A stretch of 64,000 nt of DNA. Origin: Ostrinia nubilalis (taxonomy: Eukaryota > Arthropoda > Insecta > Lepidoptera > Crambidae). The translations under genes and the position numbers were made by a program. The stretch's first letter is position 1. The number at the start of each line of letters is the position of its first letter. Shown here in pieces: positions 24,511 through 36,337 of this stretch. The notes beneath the pieces are model-generated. The model saw only the letters and a list, made by a program, of their open reading frames with translations, had not been told where the DNA came from and did not search any database. Where the stretch lies: positions 12,295,001-12,359,000 of the forward strand of contig NC_087118.1 in NCBI RefSeq assembly GCF_963855985.1, read 5' to 3'.

Positions 24511-24799
24511 AGATTTTGGGTCTTTGAAAATTTTTTTAGTACATAAAATAACTACCTATTATCCTGAAGACTTTGCTATCGTGTAAAACGCTGTATAAAC
24601 TATATACAGAAAAAAAATCATCGCTCTAGTTACATTTCTCCCATCGATTCTCAGCTCCGCCGCGTAAAAAACGTGTTTGGGATATTCACCCTCATACTTT
24701 TTTTGGAATCCATCGAACAAGAGATTTTTTTGTAAAGAGACCTTGTCTAAAACACTAAAGCTTTGAAACCAAAAATCAATAAAAAAAGCACTGTGCTTC

Positions 24800-25100
24800 T
24801 TGGATATGGCCATGAGGTATGCCGTTAGATAAAGGTAAGTATCAGATCTGACCCAATAGGTATCGCCTCTGACCCTAGTTTCGCTAGACTGTCGGCTCTC
24901 CCATTGCATTTGATCCGTGTATGTCCAGGTATCCCACATCAGGGACACTTTCATGCCTTCCGAGTTTGTTCATCTTTAAGATTGCATCTAGAATAATTCT
25001 AGACTCAACCTTCACTCAGGCGATGGCTTTTTGTTTGAGTGCTGCCTGGCTGTGGATCAGGATGTAAATATTGCGTTTACCTACCGATTCCAAGATTGAA
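24800..25100 (-). pseudogene. Decayed RNase H fragment of a non-LTR retrotransposon
   Basis: One minus-strand frame reads GIPGHTRIKCNGRADSLAKL, the C-terminal block of RNase H (usually W.PGH.G..GNE.AD.LAK). Upstream, a HSQAAL word resembles the DSQAAL block. Stops interrupt it. RNase H domains occur in R1/I-type and some Jockey LINEs; the family cannot be fixed. Confidence 0.55.
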
Positions 25101-26399
25101 AGACAATGACATAGACCGCAGACTTGCTATGCAGATGCGCCAGTGAGTACTAATCTGTGCGACATGTGTCACCCCCTGATGCTTGGCACCCGGGGCGGAC
25201 CGCTCCCACCGCGCGCCGCTACTGCATCTTTGAGCTGTCAGTAAACCAGATTAGGCTGTTCTGTTGGGATTTTGGTCCTCTTTTCTAGTCGTCCCTTGTT
25301 CAAGATCTATCCACTTATTAGATCAATCCAAGGGGTTCGCATATAGGATTAGTTGCAAGCAACCGACTCAGTCTTCCCTTTACCCGACTGGTTGGGGGTG
25401 GACCAGAGTCGATAGCAACATGGAGCCTACATGGACCGGTTTGCCCGTAGCTGCCGAGGTTTGCCTGGAAATGGTGAGATGCAAGTGCAAGAAGTAGTGC
25501 AGAAGCTGATGCTGTCTGAAAAAAACAACTAAAATGGTCACAGCCGTAGCCTTTGTGCTAAAAATATCTCCCGTACTATGATTGTGAATCCTCATTTTCC
25601 TCACACTTACCTCTCCGTTAAATCACTGGTACAATAGTATGTAGAAATAAGTGTTAATTAAAATTATAATAATCATTAAGGCGTTTAGACAAATTAAAGT
25701 TCTTTATTTAGTGTTTTCTTCTTATGACATTTTCAATATTAAAATGTATTTAAGCTATTTTCAACCTTATGTCTCACACATAGAGTTCAAAATCAATTGA
25801 CGAAAAAATACAAATCATGGTAGATTGATGTGCCAGCAACTCTAAATAAATTCTAAAATAATAATCCTTGCTTGCTTATGAACCAAATAGTATGAATTCA
25901 TGGATAAAATAAATATTTTTTTCCGATGCGAAATAAAATTCGCCCGCTGTATCCTGAAGAAATAATTTTTTTCACTTACTTTTTGCGAAAAAAGTACCAT
26001 ACAATGCTATATTTTTATAGTCCTGATAAATGTAGCTTTCAGGTCATATTTTTTTTATTAGATTATCTCCAGTGGTTTAAAAGTAAACGACGTTTATTTA
26101 AAAAAATACTTTTTGGTTTTTGTGAATTTTGCTCAATATTTCTATTTTTTTGTATGAAAAGGCAAAAAGTTTGTTCTAGAAATGAATTTGCCATCCTTTA
26201 ATTATCAGAAAATGATAACCACACTTGCCCTAATAACCATAGTTTTGAAGGTATGGGCCTTAAAGTGAAGCGCGGCGGAAGGAAACTTGCCCCCCCTCCC
26301 CCTGCTACCACAGGGGGGGCTCCCGATGTCTACCGACGGAAATCCACTCAGGAGCACCCAAAGAACCACTGTTGCAAAAATGAGCCTTCTATACCAAAG
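25101..26399. other. Gene-free stretch with a C/G-run segment near 26290
   Basis: No convincing gene was found. Around 26289-26325 there are runs of C and G in otherwise AT-rich DNA. Two overlapping short frames (26253-26487) have no recognisable similarity. Confidence 0.4.
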
Positions 26400-27577
26400 T
26401 GGAGGGGTTCTTGCACTAAATTCCCTACTAATATTCCCTATTCAAGATGGCAGCTGCCGTGAGATTGGCGACATGCACATGACATAAAAGAGAGTACAGT
26501 ACAATTAACAAGGCAATTCTTAAAATTTTTCGGACATTGGTAGTTATAATTGAGAACCAAAATTATTTACTGATTTTGCAGAAGTTTGTTTATTACTCGT
26601 ATTTTGTTGCAAGCAATTTTCAAATTCGTCATAACAATAACTACAAAAGCAAAGTGGTCGAGTATGTGCCTCTTTTTTTTTTTGAGACTCGGCATTCAAT
26701 TGACCATTTGTAGATTGAATGGTGGTGGAACTAGTAGGTACTAGGAATATGATTATTAGTTATTGTCATTACTTAAAACAGTATGACAGTCCCTTTGAAA
26801 ATGTCTCAGTTAAAAACATCTTTGGAAACATTGATGAACATCATGTTACACTAGATAAGAAGGGGAAGAGGTACAACGATTGGTAGTGCCAATGACTAGG
26901 CTTTCGAACAAATACCGGGAATAATCAATGGTTCCCCACTAAAAACATATTTCCAACTACTTGTTGTAACCGGTACTAAATTTACCTATCGACTAAAAGA
27001 AACAACAGATCAACCAATTTTAAATCATAAAAATGAATAGCAAAATGTGTTGGTAAGCGCATAACTCAACAACGCATGAACCAATTTTACTATTTTTTTT
27101 TAAATTATCATTGTAGTCCAAGGATGGTTTTTACGGCGGAAAAATTCGAATAATTTCCGGAAAACTCCTAAAAAATAAAATCGAAACTCGAGGCTGCTAG
27201 TAACAAATAAAAACGAATTTTAAACTCATCCAGTCTAAGCAAATTTTCATTATATTTCGCGTCATGACAGAAAAGATATTTTTCGCGGTATTTCCAGTTA
27301 TTTCGTTATCACTATTTTGTGTTGTTATGAAATAATATATATTATGCTTCATTTAGCTTTTTTTTTTTCTTACTTATTAGTCAGTGAACCTTAATATTTG
27401 CATAAAAATCTCGGGAGTGCTGATCACTGATGGGTGCCAGCATTAGCACCCGTTTCCCTAATTACCGCGCCGAGGTGTTGCCACTGAACTTAAGGCCACA
27501 GCCTTAATCGTAGCTCAAGTCATTTCAGTGCTCTACGTGACGCGGATCGAGTGACACGGGACGAAAAAATAGCAAAA

Positions 27578-27920
27578 ATGGGTAAATGCGCAGTGAAAGA
27601 GTGCGATTCAAGATCACAAAAATATCTGGAATTACTTTTCACATGTAAGTCTATTGTATCTGTTCTGTGTTTATATCATAGTAAAAACACAATAAAATGT
27701 GGATTTTTTTTAAATATTAATTTCAGTGTTTCCACTAGGTAAGAACCTAGTTTTAAATGTTGTAGAAATCGAAAAAGAGATACTAGGTGCAATAACTGAA
27801 TCGCCGTTAAAGCATAAAATGAGGAAAATAACCACCACAATTCACCGTTTTAAAAATGTATTGACTAGAAGACTAAGAAAAATTAAAAATATTCACAAAG
27901 AAAATGTCTTAATTATTTGA
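27578..27920 (+). CDS. THAP-like small gene with one intron, antisense in an LTR element
   Basis: Exon 1 is 27578-27644 and exon 2 is 27727-27920. The 82-bp intron has GTAAGT at its 5' end and TTTCAG at its 3' end. Joined, the exons give about 86 codons. The N-terminus MGKCAVKECDSRSQ and the following F-P pair fit the start of a THAP zinc finger (C..C with conserved FP). The second half, with ESPLKHKMRK and basic leucine-rich heptads, resembles the coiled-coil tail of THAP proteins. The middle of the THAP domain, including the CxxH pair, is absent, so DNA binding is doubtful. The stop codon overlaps AATAAA (27920-27925), a plausible poly(A) signal. The start has aaaaATGG context. It runs opposite to the host LTR element. 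Splicing is inferred, not shown. Confidence 0.55.
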
Positions 27921-28970
27921 ATAAACTTCTAATACACATTCAATAAGAAATTTATAAAATTATTTCACTTGACGTTTAACGTCTTTTTAAACGTTTTTTT
28001 TATGACTTAAAAAGTTGGGTAAACTTTGTCATGGGTAGGAAACCTCATCGCGCCATTACGTCTTAGGGGAGGTTACACCAAATAAAAAGATTTAACTTTG
28101 ACAAACGTAAAATATCTGTGAAACTCCATACAAAAACACCGGTGGTCAAAGTTAGGTGGTTCCACTCAACCTAATTGTTTCTATTGCATTGTAATATTAT
28201 AATTGCGAAAGTTAGTATGGATGTTTGGATGTTAACATGTAAGTATGATTTTTTTCTCTTTCACGCAAAAACAACTGAACGGATTCTGGGGAAATTTACA
28301 GTTTTACTATTTATAACCCAGAATAAACTATAATTTATGAAGATCCGTTGCAGACTAAATTTAAAGACGTGGGCTAAAGGTATTCTAGTGGTTCCAAGCT
28401 ATGTCATCGCGTTTCAGTAGCAACATTTTTAACACATTTTAATGAGGTTTGTTTCTCTAGTTAATAGCTCAATGTTTTGCAACGCCTCAATTTATATTCA
28501 GATTAATCGAATTTCATTTTCTTTAAAGGAATATCATGACCACGATCAGCATCAGACACTGGATATTTACGTTCGTAAGAGTTCAGGCTTTGTATTACTT
28601 GAGGTAAGGTTTTAGGTGTCAGTCGCAACAAGTCCGATCAAATATGAAAGTCTGACATACCTGGTATTACGGCTTCCACCAAATGCGATTCAGTCACCTC
28701 CATGCCAACTGCCTTCATTTGCGAGTTACGTACTCTACTAGGTTGCTCGCCTTATCGCTAGTGCTTGAACCAGCACTTCGGCCGGCTAGCACCATGCGTG
28801 CTGGAAGCAGGTCGGTGGCGCTGAAGTCCAGGGTCAGGCGACTCAGGCGTCTCGGCTGCATCATTCAGGCTGATGCTGTTGACTCGACATCGTGCTGCGT
28901 CTCTGAAACTCGTAAACAAGAATATATGTGAGCAAAATGCCCTATTTTTGTTCAGATCCCACTTCTGATA

Positions 28971-29425
28971 TGGGAGAAAATAAAATAAAAAGCGAGAGTG
29001 TTTGAAAATAACGTTGTATTTAAAATTTAAATACATATAAGTATTTAATTATATTATTTATTATAGTTATAAATCATATAAAATGATGTTTATATATTTA
29101 TATTTAATAACATTTTGTTATTCAACCAAATATTCTATGTATCAAGCCATTATAATATTATAATTATAACAACAGTAAATAGGTATTGCATTACATAATA
29201 CAATTAGTTTACCTGACGAGCTCCGTCCGGGCCCGCAGTCGGCCAACAACTGACCGCCTCTGCGCGCTGCAGGCGCTTTTATAATACGACACAAACAAGC
29301 TGCAAGGCAAGGTGAGGAGAACACGTAATGCTTTTTGTCGTTGGAAATAACAAGTCGTTTGTAAACTCCTTGTTTAAATTTAAATTAAGATATATTTTTT
29401 TAATAAAATAAATTAATCTCCCACA
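28971..29425 (-). repeat. LTR of the truncated non-autonomous element
   Basis: 455 bp, the same length as the LTRs at 53101 and 57565 but with several substitutions against them, so it belongs to an older or different insertion. Promoter signals (TATAAAA and a TCAGT-type start) are kept, except that the start region reads GCGGTCAGTTG here. Confidence 0.85.
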
Positions 29426-29479
29426 AATAAACTTAAAAAGTCGGTTAAATAAACTCGTAAACTTGCATCTTATTTAAAA

Positions 29480-30103
29480 CTAGCGGCCGCCCGCGACTTC
29501 GTACGCGTGGATCCCGTTTTACTCCCTTCATCTATCTTACGCGGTTTAGATTTTTTCATACAAATATTTTTTCCCGCTAACTCCCATTCCCGTGGGAATT
29601 TTGCAATATCCTGTTGTAACTAAGCTTTAAGTTTACTAAGATACCTGCATGCCAAATTTCAAGCGTCTAACTTAAGCGGTTTATATTTTTCATACAAAAG
29701 GATTTTCCCGCTAATTCCCATTCCCGTGGGAATTTTGCAATATCCTGTTGTAACTAAGCTTTAAGTTTCCTAAGATAATTGCATGCCAAATTTCAAGCGT
29801 CTAACTTAAGCGGTTTAGATTTTTCATACAAAAGGATTTTCCCGATAATTCCCGTTGCTGTGGGAATTCCTAAGTATACTATAACCTGCCCAGGAGTACG
29901 AAGAATAATTGTACCAAGTTTCGTTAAAATCCGTCTAGTAGTTTTTGTTTCTATAAGGAACATACAGACAGACAGACAGACAAAAATTTTACTGATTGCA
30001 TTTTTGGCATCAGTATCGATCACTAATAATCCCCTGATAGTTATTTTGAAAATATATTTCATGTACAGAATTGACCTCTCTACAGATTTATTATAAGTAT
30101 AGA
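29480..30103 (-). mobile_element. Non-autonomous Helitron, short copy
   Basis: Its 3' CTAG is at 29480-29483 and its 5' TCTATACTTATAATAAATC ends at 30103; the flanks are A and T on the element's strand. It has only a short microsatellite (four to five GTCT units) and about three internal units. Confidence 0.87.
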
Positions 30104-30189
30104 TAGAAGATAGATTAGTTGTGGAAAACATTAGTTTTAGGCTTTACTTGCTAATAATATTATCAAGAGTTGAGTGCCTTGACCGTAAT

Positions 30190-30510
30190 AGTACTAAATG
30201 TATGGAAGACGGAAACATTGAATTTTAGGATAGATCCAGTTTATTCTGTAACATGATATTGATACCATTGGATAGAACTCGTAAATCACTTTTAGGATCA
30301 GTAACCAGTTTTACGATATCTTGTGTAGTTTTTAATATTATGTAACTTTACCATATGTATGGAACCTGGAAACATTGAATTTTCGAATAGTTCCAGTTTA
30401 TTCTGAAACCTATTATTGGTACCGTTTAAAAGAGTTCGTAAAGCACTTTCAGGATCAGTAACCAGTTTTTCGATATCTTGTATAGTTTAGAAATAATCGA
30501 GTGAGATCAC
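30190..30510 (-). repeat. Interspersed repeat, partly duplicated in tandem
   Basis: It is the reverse complement of 15358-15690. Here the word set GGAAACATTGAATTTT, CCAGTTTATTCTG and AGGATCAGTAACCAGTTTT occurs twice (about 30205-30345 and 30357-30490), a tandem duplication of roughly 150 bp. Confidence 0.6.
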
Positions 30511-30874
30511 TTAGGGTAATTCCAGGATACATGCCCCAGTGGGATAGGTGCCGCGATTTCAAGTACACTATGTTACAAGCAACTTAACCTAAAGTTATAG
30601 GACGTATAATAGAAAGCGACTTCACCGTACCCACTTTGCGCCTCGCAAACCATCAAATAGTGCGTTCTGGCTAACCAGTGAGTGCAAAAATCTTCCGCGG
30701 CGAGACCTTGGCGAGCGTCGAAATAATATTGGTAAGTAGGTATCTTTTAATGGATATTTTTTTTTGTCAGCTGTAAAATGAAGCAGATTTTTATATAATT
30801 TGATAGACTACTTATAAATTATACGGGACAGCTATGTTTACGTCGATTTTTATTGTCATTATATTTTTTATTAA

Positions 30875-31050
30875 AAAACCGGCCAAGTGCGAGTCGGACT
30901 CGTACACCGAGGGTTCCGCCGTACAAATGTAGCGGTTTACAATTTATGACGTATTAAATCAAATTACATACTAGATATCGTAGTAGTCTTTAAGCTTTGA
31001 TTCCGTTGCGAGTAGTGGCGAATTTCAAAATATGCGGTTATAGGTAGGTA
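30875..31050 (+). repeat. Lepidopteran-type interspersed repeat (GGCCAAGTGCGAGTCGGACT)
   Basis: The segment starts AACCGGCCAAGTGCGAGTCG and GACTCG followed by GAGGGTTCCG, a word string I recognise as common in lepidopteran genomes. Class (SINE or LINE tail) is uncertain. Confidence 0.5.
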
Positions 31051-31127
31051 CCTACCTCAGCGTTTTGAATTTTTGCGTTGATTTAGAATTTTCACAGTTT
31101 AGAGGCAATTAGATTTAAGAAGTGTTT

Positions 31128-31264
31128 GTACCACTTTCCTTTTTTTTTTCGATTATTTTGCGCTTAAAACGGCCTCTACGTTGGATCTGTATCCCCACGC
31201 AAGCCTTATAAAGGACCGGGCCACTTTTGACCCGTGAGCTCCAAAGCGTACAAATAATAATAAT
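31128..31264 (+). repeat. Short repeat ending in (TAA)n, second copy at 38766-38900
   Basis: About 125 bp, including ATTTTGCGCTTAAAACGGCC, CCTTATAAAGGACCGGGCCA and GTGAGCTCCAAAGCGTAC, and ending in TAA repeats. It is present almost unchanged at 38766-38885. It may be a SINE or a retroposed 5' region. Here it abuts the LINE ORF1 start. Confidence 0.65.
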
Positions 31265-31265
31265 A

Positions 31266-32036
31266 ATGCGTTTGCGTAGAGATAGCGATAATGGTACCTC
31301 CGTGTCCTCGCCCATAGGGGATGTTTCGATAGAACGCATGATTGCAGCGCAAAACACAAAACTCGATGCCATCATGGAATTTATGCAAAATGTGAACACT
31401 CAAATGAATGAAGTGCAGGACTCACTAGAGTTTATATCTCACAAATACGATGAACTTCTTGGTCGGTTCAACTCTATGGAACAGGAGAGAAGAGAGGAGA
31501 ATAAGTACATCGAAACTCTGGAAAAGAAAATTGAATATTTAGAGAAAAATGATAGAATAACTGACATTGAAATTAAAAACATACCGCCTAGCAATACAGA
31601 AAATAAATCTGATCTCTTAAATATACTAAAAAAAACGGGTGCTATCATCAATGTAAACATAGAACAGCATGATATTAGAAACATATACAGAGTGTCCACT
31701 GCTGTGCCCAACAACAAACCAATTATTGTTGAATTCAATAATATTTTCAAAAAAGACGAAGTACTGAAATCAGTTAGATCATTCAATGGGAGACACCCTA
31801 GTAATAAATTAAGCACATCCCATCTATCGCTGCAAGGACCGTCGAAGCCTGTATTTATCACGGAGAGTCTGACATTCAAAACCAAAAAATTGTATGCTGT
31901 TGCACGAGACTTTGCCAAGTCCCATAAGTACAAATATTGCTGGACATCGCGTGGCACAGTCTACCTACGCTTAAACGACGGAACTCAAGCACACCGCATC
32001 AACTCAGAATCAGACCTCGACAAAATAAAACCATGA
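31266..32036 (+). CDS. LINE ORF1 protein, coiled coil and FP25K-like domain
   Basis: About 256 codons. Residues 20-110 are heptad-rich (LEFISHKYDELLGRFNSMEQ, then LEKKIEYLEKN), a probable trimer- or dimer-forming coiled coil. The C-terminal half (ITDIEIKNIPPS ... YCWTSRGTVYLRLNDG) is the RNA-binding-type domain seen in LINE ORF1 proteins. Unlike the ORF1 proteins at 5.9 and 46.4 kb, it lacks a PHD finger. A longer frame starts at 31227, but its first residues are encoded by the preceding TAA repeat, so I use the ATG at 31266. Confidence 0.7.
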   Translation: MRLRRDSDNGTSVSSPIGDVSIERMIAAQNTKLDAIMEFMQNVNTQMNEVQDSLEFISHKYDELLGRFNSMEQERREENKYIETLEKKIEYLEKNDRITDIEIKNIPPSNTENKSDLLNILKKTGAIINVNIEQHDIRNIYRVSTAVPNNKPIIVEFNNIFKKDEVLKSVRSFNGRHPSNKLSTSHLSLQGPSKPVFITESLTFKTKKLYAVARDFAKSHKYKYCWTSRGTVYLRLNDGTQAHRINSESDLDKIKP

Positions 32037-32460
32037 CTATGTAAACAGTGTACTATCATAGTTTGTACTTTCTTGTTTTATTATTTGCTTTTTTCATTGT
32101 TCATTCATTTAACTCGCATTATATCCATTGTTTTAAAAGGAGTAGGATGTTATTTTGTTTCCAAAAATAGATGTTTAATCACTATACATTTCAAATATTC
32201 ATACATAATAATAAATGCACTCACACAATCACTTATCACACACAAAAACAAATACACATATCAAATCAACATAGTTACATTAAATTACATACATATTGAA
32301 CTAGTAAAATTTATTAATAGTTCTGGAAATTTACTAAACCATTTGTATCTGCTAACTACAGGTCAAAATGGAAATTTCATGTCGCACAACTCAGGTTTCT
32401 TATACTATATTGTTGCCAACTTTAACACATTACAGCACAGTCTTATTTCTCTAACCAAAC

Positions 32461-35400
32461 ATGGAAACACAACGCAAAAGCATTGATGTTGAGATAGAAC
32501 AATTAGGTCAAATACCATGTACATGTCGCAGGCAAATTGTATGATTCCGCATTTTACAAACGGCGTCGTCAGTTCACAAACGCTCGCTGTTCTATGAAAT
32601 GCCGAAGGCAAAATGTAAATTGCCTTGGCACTTTATAATATGCCACAAAATATGATAGCCAATTCAATTGCCGTTTACAAAATGCCGCGGCAAATTGAAG
32701 AATTTAGTTCTTTTTCTTACCACGCGAGGCGCTGCCAATCAAAACAAGAAAAATGGCGTCGAGTAGTGGTGTTGTGTTACAGAAAAATATTGAAAACAGT
32801 GCAAATTCTACGTATTCAAAGGACTTTTCACAAAAAACTATTGTTTTAAAGACATTTATTTTACGATTCAAAAATAGGAGCAGTGAAAAAGCCGTGGACA
32901 AATGAAAAAGTTTTTGAGGTTATCAGGCATGTAAAAAACGCTAAGGTGACAATGGGATCTGGTGCTCGGAGGACTGCTGCGGAATATTATATGGTATAAA
33001 AAATATGATGTATGAGTATTGGCGATGTGGACTATCTTATTCTGAAAAAAGACAGCCCTGAGAACCCAACGGAAAAAATACCTATGGAAGACTATTATGA
33101 TATGTGAACGCTAAAGTGTAACCTTGTTGGTGATCTAATAAATAAATATTGTTAGATATTCATAGGGACAGTGGACATGGTAGTCGAGACAAAATTCAGT
33201 ACCAAATTAAAGATCGATATTGTCTATTTGAATAGAATTTGAATTACTGAAATAAGGTCAGATTTATCCAACATGTGTTTTATGATGGTCACCCTATTGC
33301 AACAATCATAGTCGTAATTTTATCAATTGAACGAGTCGCCAATTTGCCTTCGGCATTTCACAGAACAGCGAGCGTTTGTAAACTGACGACGCCGTTTGTA
33401 AAATGCGGAATCATACAATTTGCCTGCGACATACATACGCATATTCTCCTGTGTCGGCTAGAACAATTTTAAGCACGGATTGTGTGGATTCTATGTTTAT
33501 CTTGTCAGTCAACATTAGAAGTATATTCTGCAATCTCGACAGGTTTTTGATATTCATGAAAGAGTTGGATCTCCCCATTGACGTTGTTGTGTTATCGGAG
33601 TGTTGGATAAATTCTAACGTCCCAGTGCCTGTTGTAGACGGATACAACTCCTTTGTTAGTCAACGTACATTCAATCAGAATGATGGTGTCGTAGTATACA
33701 TCAAAAATAATATTGAAGTCACCTGCTCAGAGATTGCGATTTGCGATGGGAATTGTTTGTTGCTCAATTTTCATAACGAAACATCATTTATATGTACCTA
33801 TCGGCCACCATCCTTCAAAAACCCTTCACGTTACATTAACTCATTGAACCATCTATTGGAAACCATCACTACTAGGAACATAATTCTCACAGGTGATGTG
33901 AACATCAACATCTTGTCAGAACACCTAAACAGCGCAGCAAGTGATTACTTAAATACCATGGCTTATCATGGTCTTAAACAAGGTATAAATAGGCCAACAA
34001 GACTAAATGCATGCTTAGACCACTTTATGGTAAAAACATCATTGTTCTGCCAGACATTGGTTTTTGACGAGTTCACGGACCACTCGCCAATTTTACTAAA
34101 TATTTACAAATCCATTATTAGGAAAATTTCGAAACCACTAACTGTAAATAAAATTGACTATGAAAATGTTAAGAAAGATTTTTTGGACTTAAACTGGGAC
34201 TATTTTTATTGTTTGACGGATGTAAATCTAGCTACTGAGTATCTAATCAATAATATCAAGAATATAATAAATAAAAACACAAAAACCACAAAGATACCAA
34301 ACAAAATGAAACCATTGAAACCTTGGATAACATTTGGAATAGTAAAATCAATTCGGAATCGGGACAAATTACTTAAAAAATTAAAAAAAAACGCCTAATG
34401 ATCTAAATTTAGAAATAGAATATAAAAATTATAGAAATACATGTAATAAATTGATAAAATATGCCAAAAGAAATTATTATAAGAACAAATTAGAAAAATC
34501 GGTTGGGAGCAATAAAGAAACCTGGAAAATCATCAAAGAACTATGCAACATGACAAAAATTAAAGAATCGGAGTCAAATCTACTCACCTTGGATGATAAT
34601 CCAGAAACGTCACTAGATAAAGTTAATCAATATTTTACGAATGTGGGCAGTGATCTCGCCAATCAAACACTGCACAAACTAGGGCTGACGGAATCAGACT
34701 TAATAAACAAAATAAAGACTACAACTGCACCTGTGCACTCAATGTCGTTCCTACCAACGGACCCCCTTGAGGTCGCCAATATAATAGCAAAACTCGATTC
34801 CAATAGTGCTGGCGGAGGTGACAAGATTACTGTTCGTGTTTTGAAGATGATTAAGGAACTAATAGTGGCACCAATTGCTTTCATTTGTAACTTGAGTTTC
34901 ACGACAGGTGTTTTTCCTACCTCTTTTAAAACTGCCATTGTTTGTCCCATACATAAGGCTGGAGACCGGAAGAACCCATCAAACTATAGGCCAATATCAC
35001 TTCTATCGACCATGTCAAAGATATTGGAGAAACTCGTCAACCGCAGACTGGTCAGCTACCTGAATAAGGCAGATCTGCTTTCAGAAAACCAGTACGGATT
35101 TCGTGCTGGCAGATCGACGGAGGATGCTGTGCTCAAACTGACCTCTCTGATTACCAAGTACCTAGACGAGGGTGATTGCTGCGTTGGAGTATTTTTGGAT
35201 CTCCAGAAAGCCTTCGACACAGTTTCTATCCCGATATTACTCGCACGGCTAGAGAGTTCAGGTGTTAGGGGCATAGTACACTCTTGGTTCTCGGACTATC
35301 TGACAGGTCGACGTCAAATCGTGAGAGTGGATGAGTATCACAGCAAGTCTGCTCCATGCAACTACGGTGTCCCGCAAGGCAGTACACTCGGTCCAACACT

Positions 35401-36337
35401 ATTTTTAATTTACATAAATAGTTTATGTGATCTGAGTGTTCCTGGGGCTGACACCATCATGTTTGCAGACGACACTGTGGTTTTATTCCATAGTAAAAAA
35501 TGGGAAGAGGCGAAGCATATAGCAGAAACAGGACTAAGTCATATAACAGCCTGGTTAGAGCACAATCTTCTAACAATTAACTCCCAAAAAACCAAATTCC
35601 TCTGTTTTAGCAAGACAAAAGCCAAAAGTCCAGACAACAATATATGCCTAACGTTACACACATTCCCCTGCAACCAGAACATACAATCACCCTGTCATTG
35701 TCCTACTCTCTCCCGCATTCAGACAATCAAATATCTCGGTGTCACTGTCGATGACAACCTCCAATGGAAGCAACATCTAAATGTAGTCTCCGCTAAGGCG
35801 CGCAAACTCATATTTGCATTCAGACAGTTACGTATTGCAGCAGATCACGATCTTCTTGTCTCAACTTACAAAGCTCTTTGTCAATGCATCCTTACTTACT
35901 GTCTATGTGTTTGGGGTAACGCGGCGAAGACTCATATGATTCTGCTGGAAAGAGCTCAAAGAGCCGTTCTCAAAGTTGCACTAGGTCTTCCTTATCGGTT
36001 CCCAACAGAGCATCTGTATCAGCAAGCTAGGGTTCTCCCGGTCCGTAAATTATACATACTATTAACCTTATGTAGATTCCACAACAAAATAGTCCCACAC
36101 ACTACATTAGACAAAAGGAGAGTCCCTAGGTTCACTATTCCCATAACACACTCAGCACTCATGAAACGGCATTTTTCACACATGGCCCCTAGACTGTACA
36201 ACAAAATACTTGCAACAAGTAAAGACATCACACAACTTGTTTCGGTAACGTTTAAAAAACTTATTATAAAATGGATGGAACAATATACGTACGACACTTT
36301 AGAAAAGTTAATCCAGACAATTACTGGTTTCTCTTAG
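32461..36337 (+). pseudogene. LINE ORF2 (endonuclease-reverse transcriptase), two lesions
   Basis: It begins METQRKSID at 32461. It is broken at 32524-33431 by a MITE and resumes in the same frame at 33436. Endonuclease: ILSVNIRSIFCNLD, VLSECWINS, LTGDVNI and DHSPI. A frameshift in an A9 run (34383-34391) moves the rest to another frame (34398 onward). RT: NYRPISLLSTMSKILEKL, YGFRAGRSTEDA, FLDLQKAFDTV, GVPQGSTLGP and the catalytic FADDTVVLF. A C-terminal domain runs to 36337. Apart from the insert and the one-base shift, no stop was seen. Confidence 0.85.
32524..33431. mobile_element. Long-TIR MITE inside LINE ORF2, Ginger-like ends
   Basis: TIRs of about 90 bp begin TGTCGCAGGCAAATTG and are flanked by TACA (32520-32523, 33432-33435). 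Excluding the element and one TACA restores the ORF2 frame. It has no transposase. The TIR follows the same pattern as 2536-3361 (TGTCGCAG, then GATTGTATAATCCGC-like versus AATTGTATGATTCCGC), so the two are sister families. Confidence 0.83.

Larger units (their letters stand above)
26400..29425 (-). mobile_element. Non-autonomous LTR element, 3'-truncated copy
   Basis: On the minus strand it starts with a 455-bp LTR (28971-29425, TGTGGGAG...TCCCA) followed by AGAAGTGGGATCTGAAC. It is co-linear with 53101 to about 56150 of the complete copy, with small indels. The 3' 1.4 kb and the second LTR are missing. No reverse transcriptase or integrase is present. A gag-like remnant may lie at 28.4-28.9 kb. 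It carries an antisense THAP-like gene. Confidence 0.8.

Noticed and set aside
24559..24954. 131-codon minus-strand ORF as a possible novel gene
   Set aside because: Part of it overlaps an RNase H relic that reads in another frame, so the ORF is a shadow of a decayed LINE.
26253..26487. Two overlapping ORFs in the C/G-run segment
   Set aside because: Composition-driven, with no recognisable domain and no conserved counterpart in the window.
27551..27742. Unspliced 63-codon frame over the THAP-like exon 1
   Set aside because: It begins at a non-ATG codon and runs into the intron; the spliced model gives a better product.
30660..30740. Possible host exon ending in GTAAGT at 30732
   Set aside because: A single donor-like word with no matching acceptor or protein-like frame is too weak.
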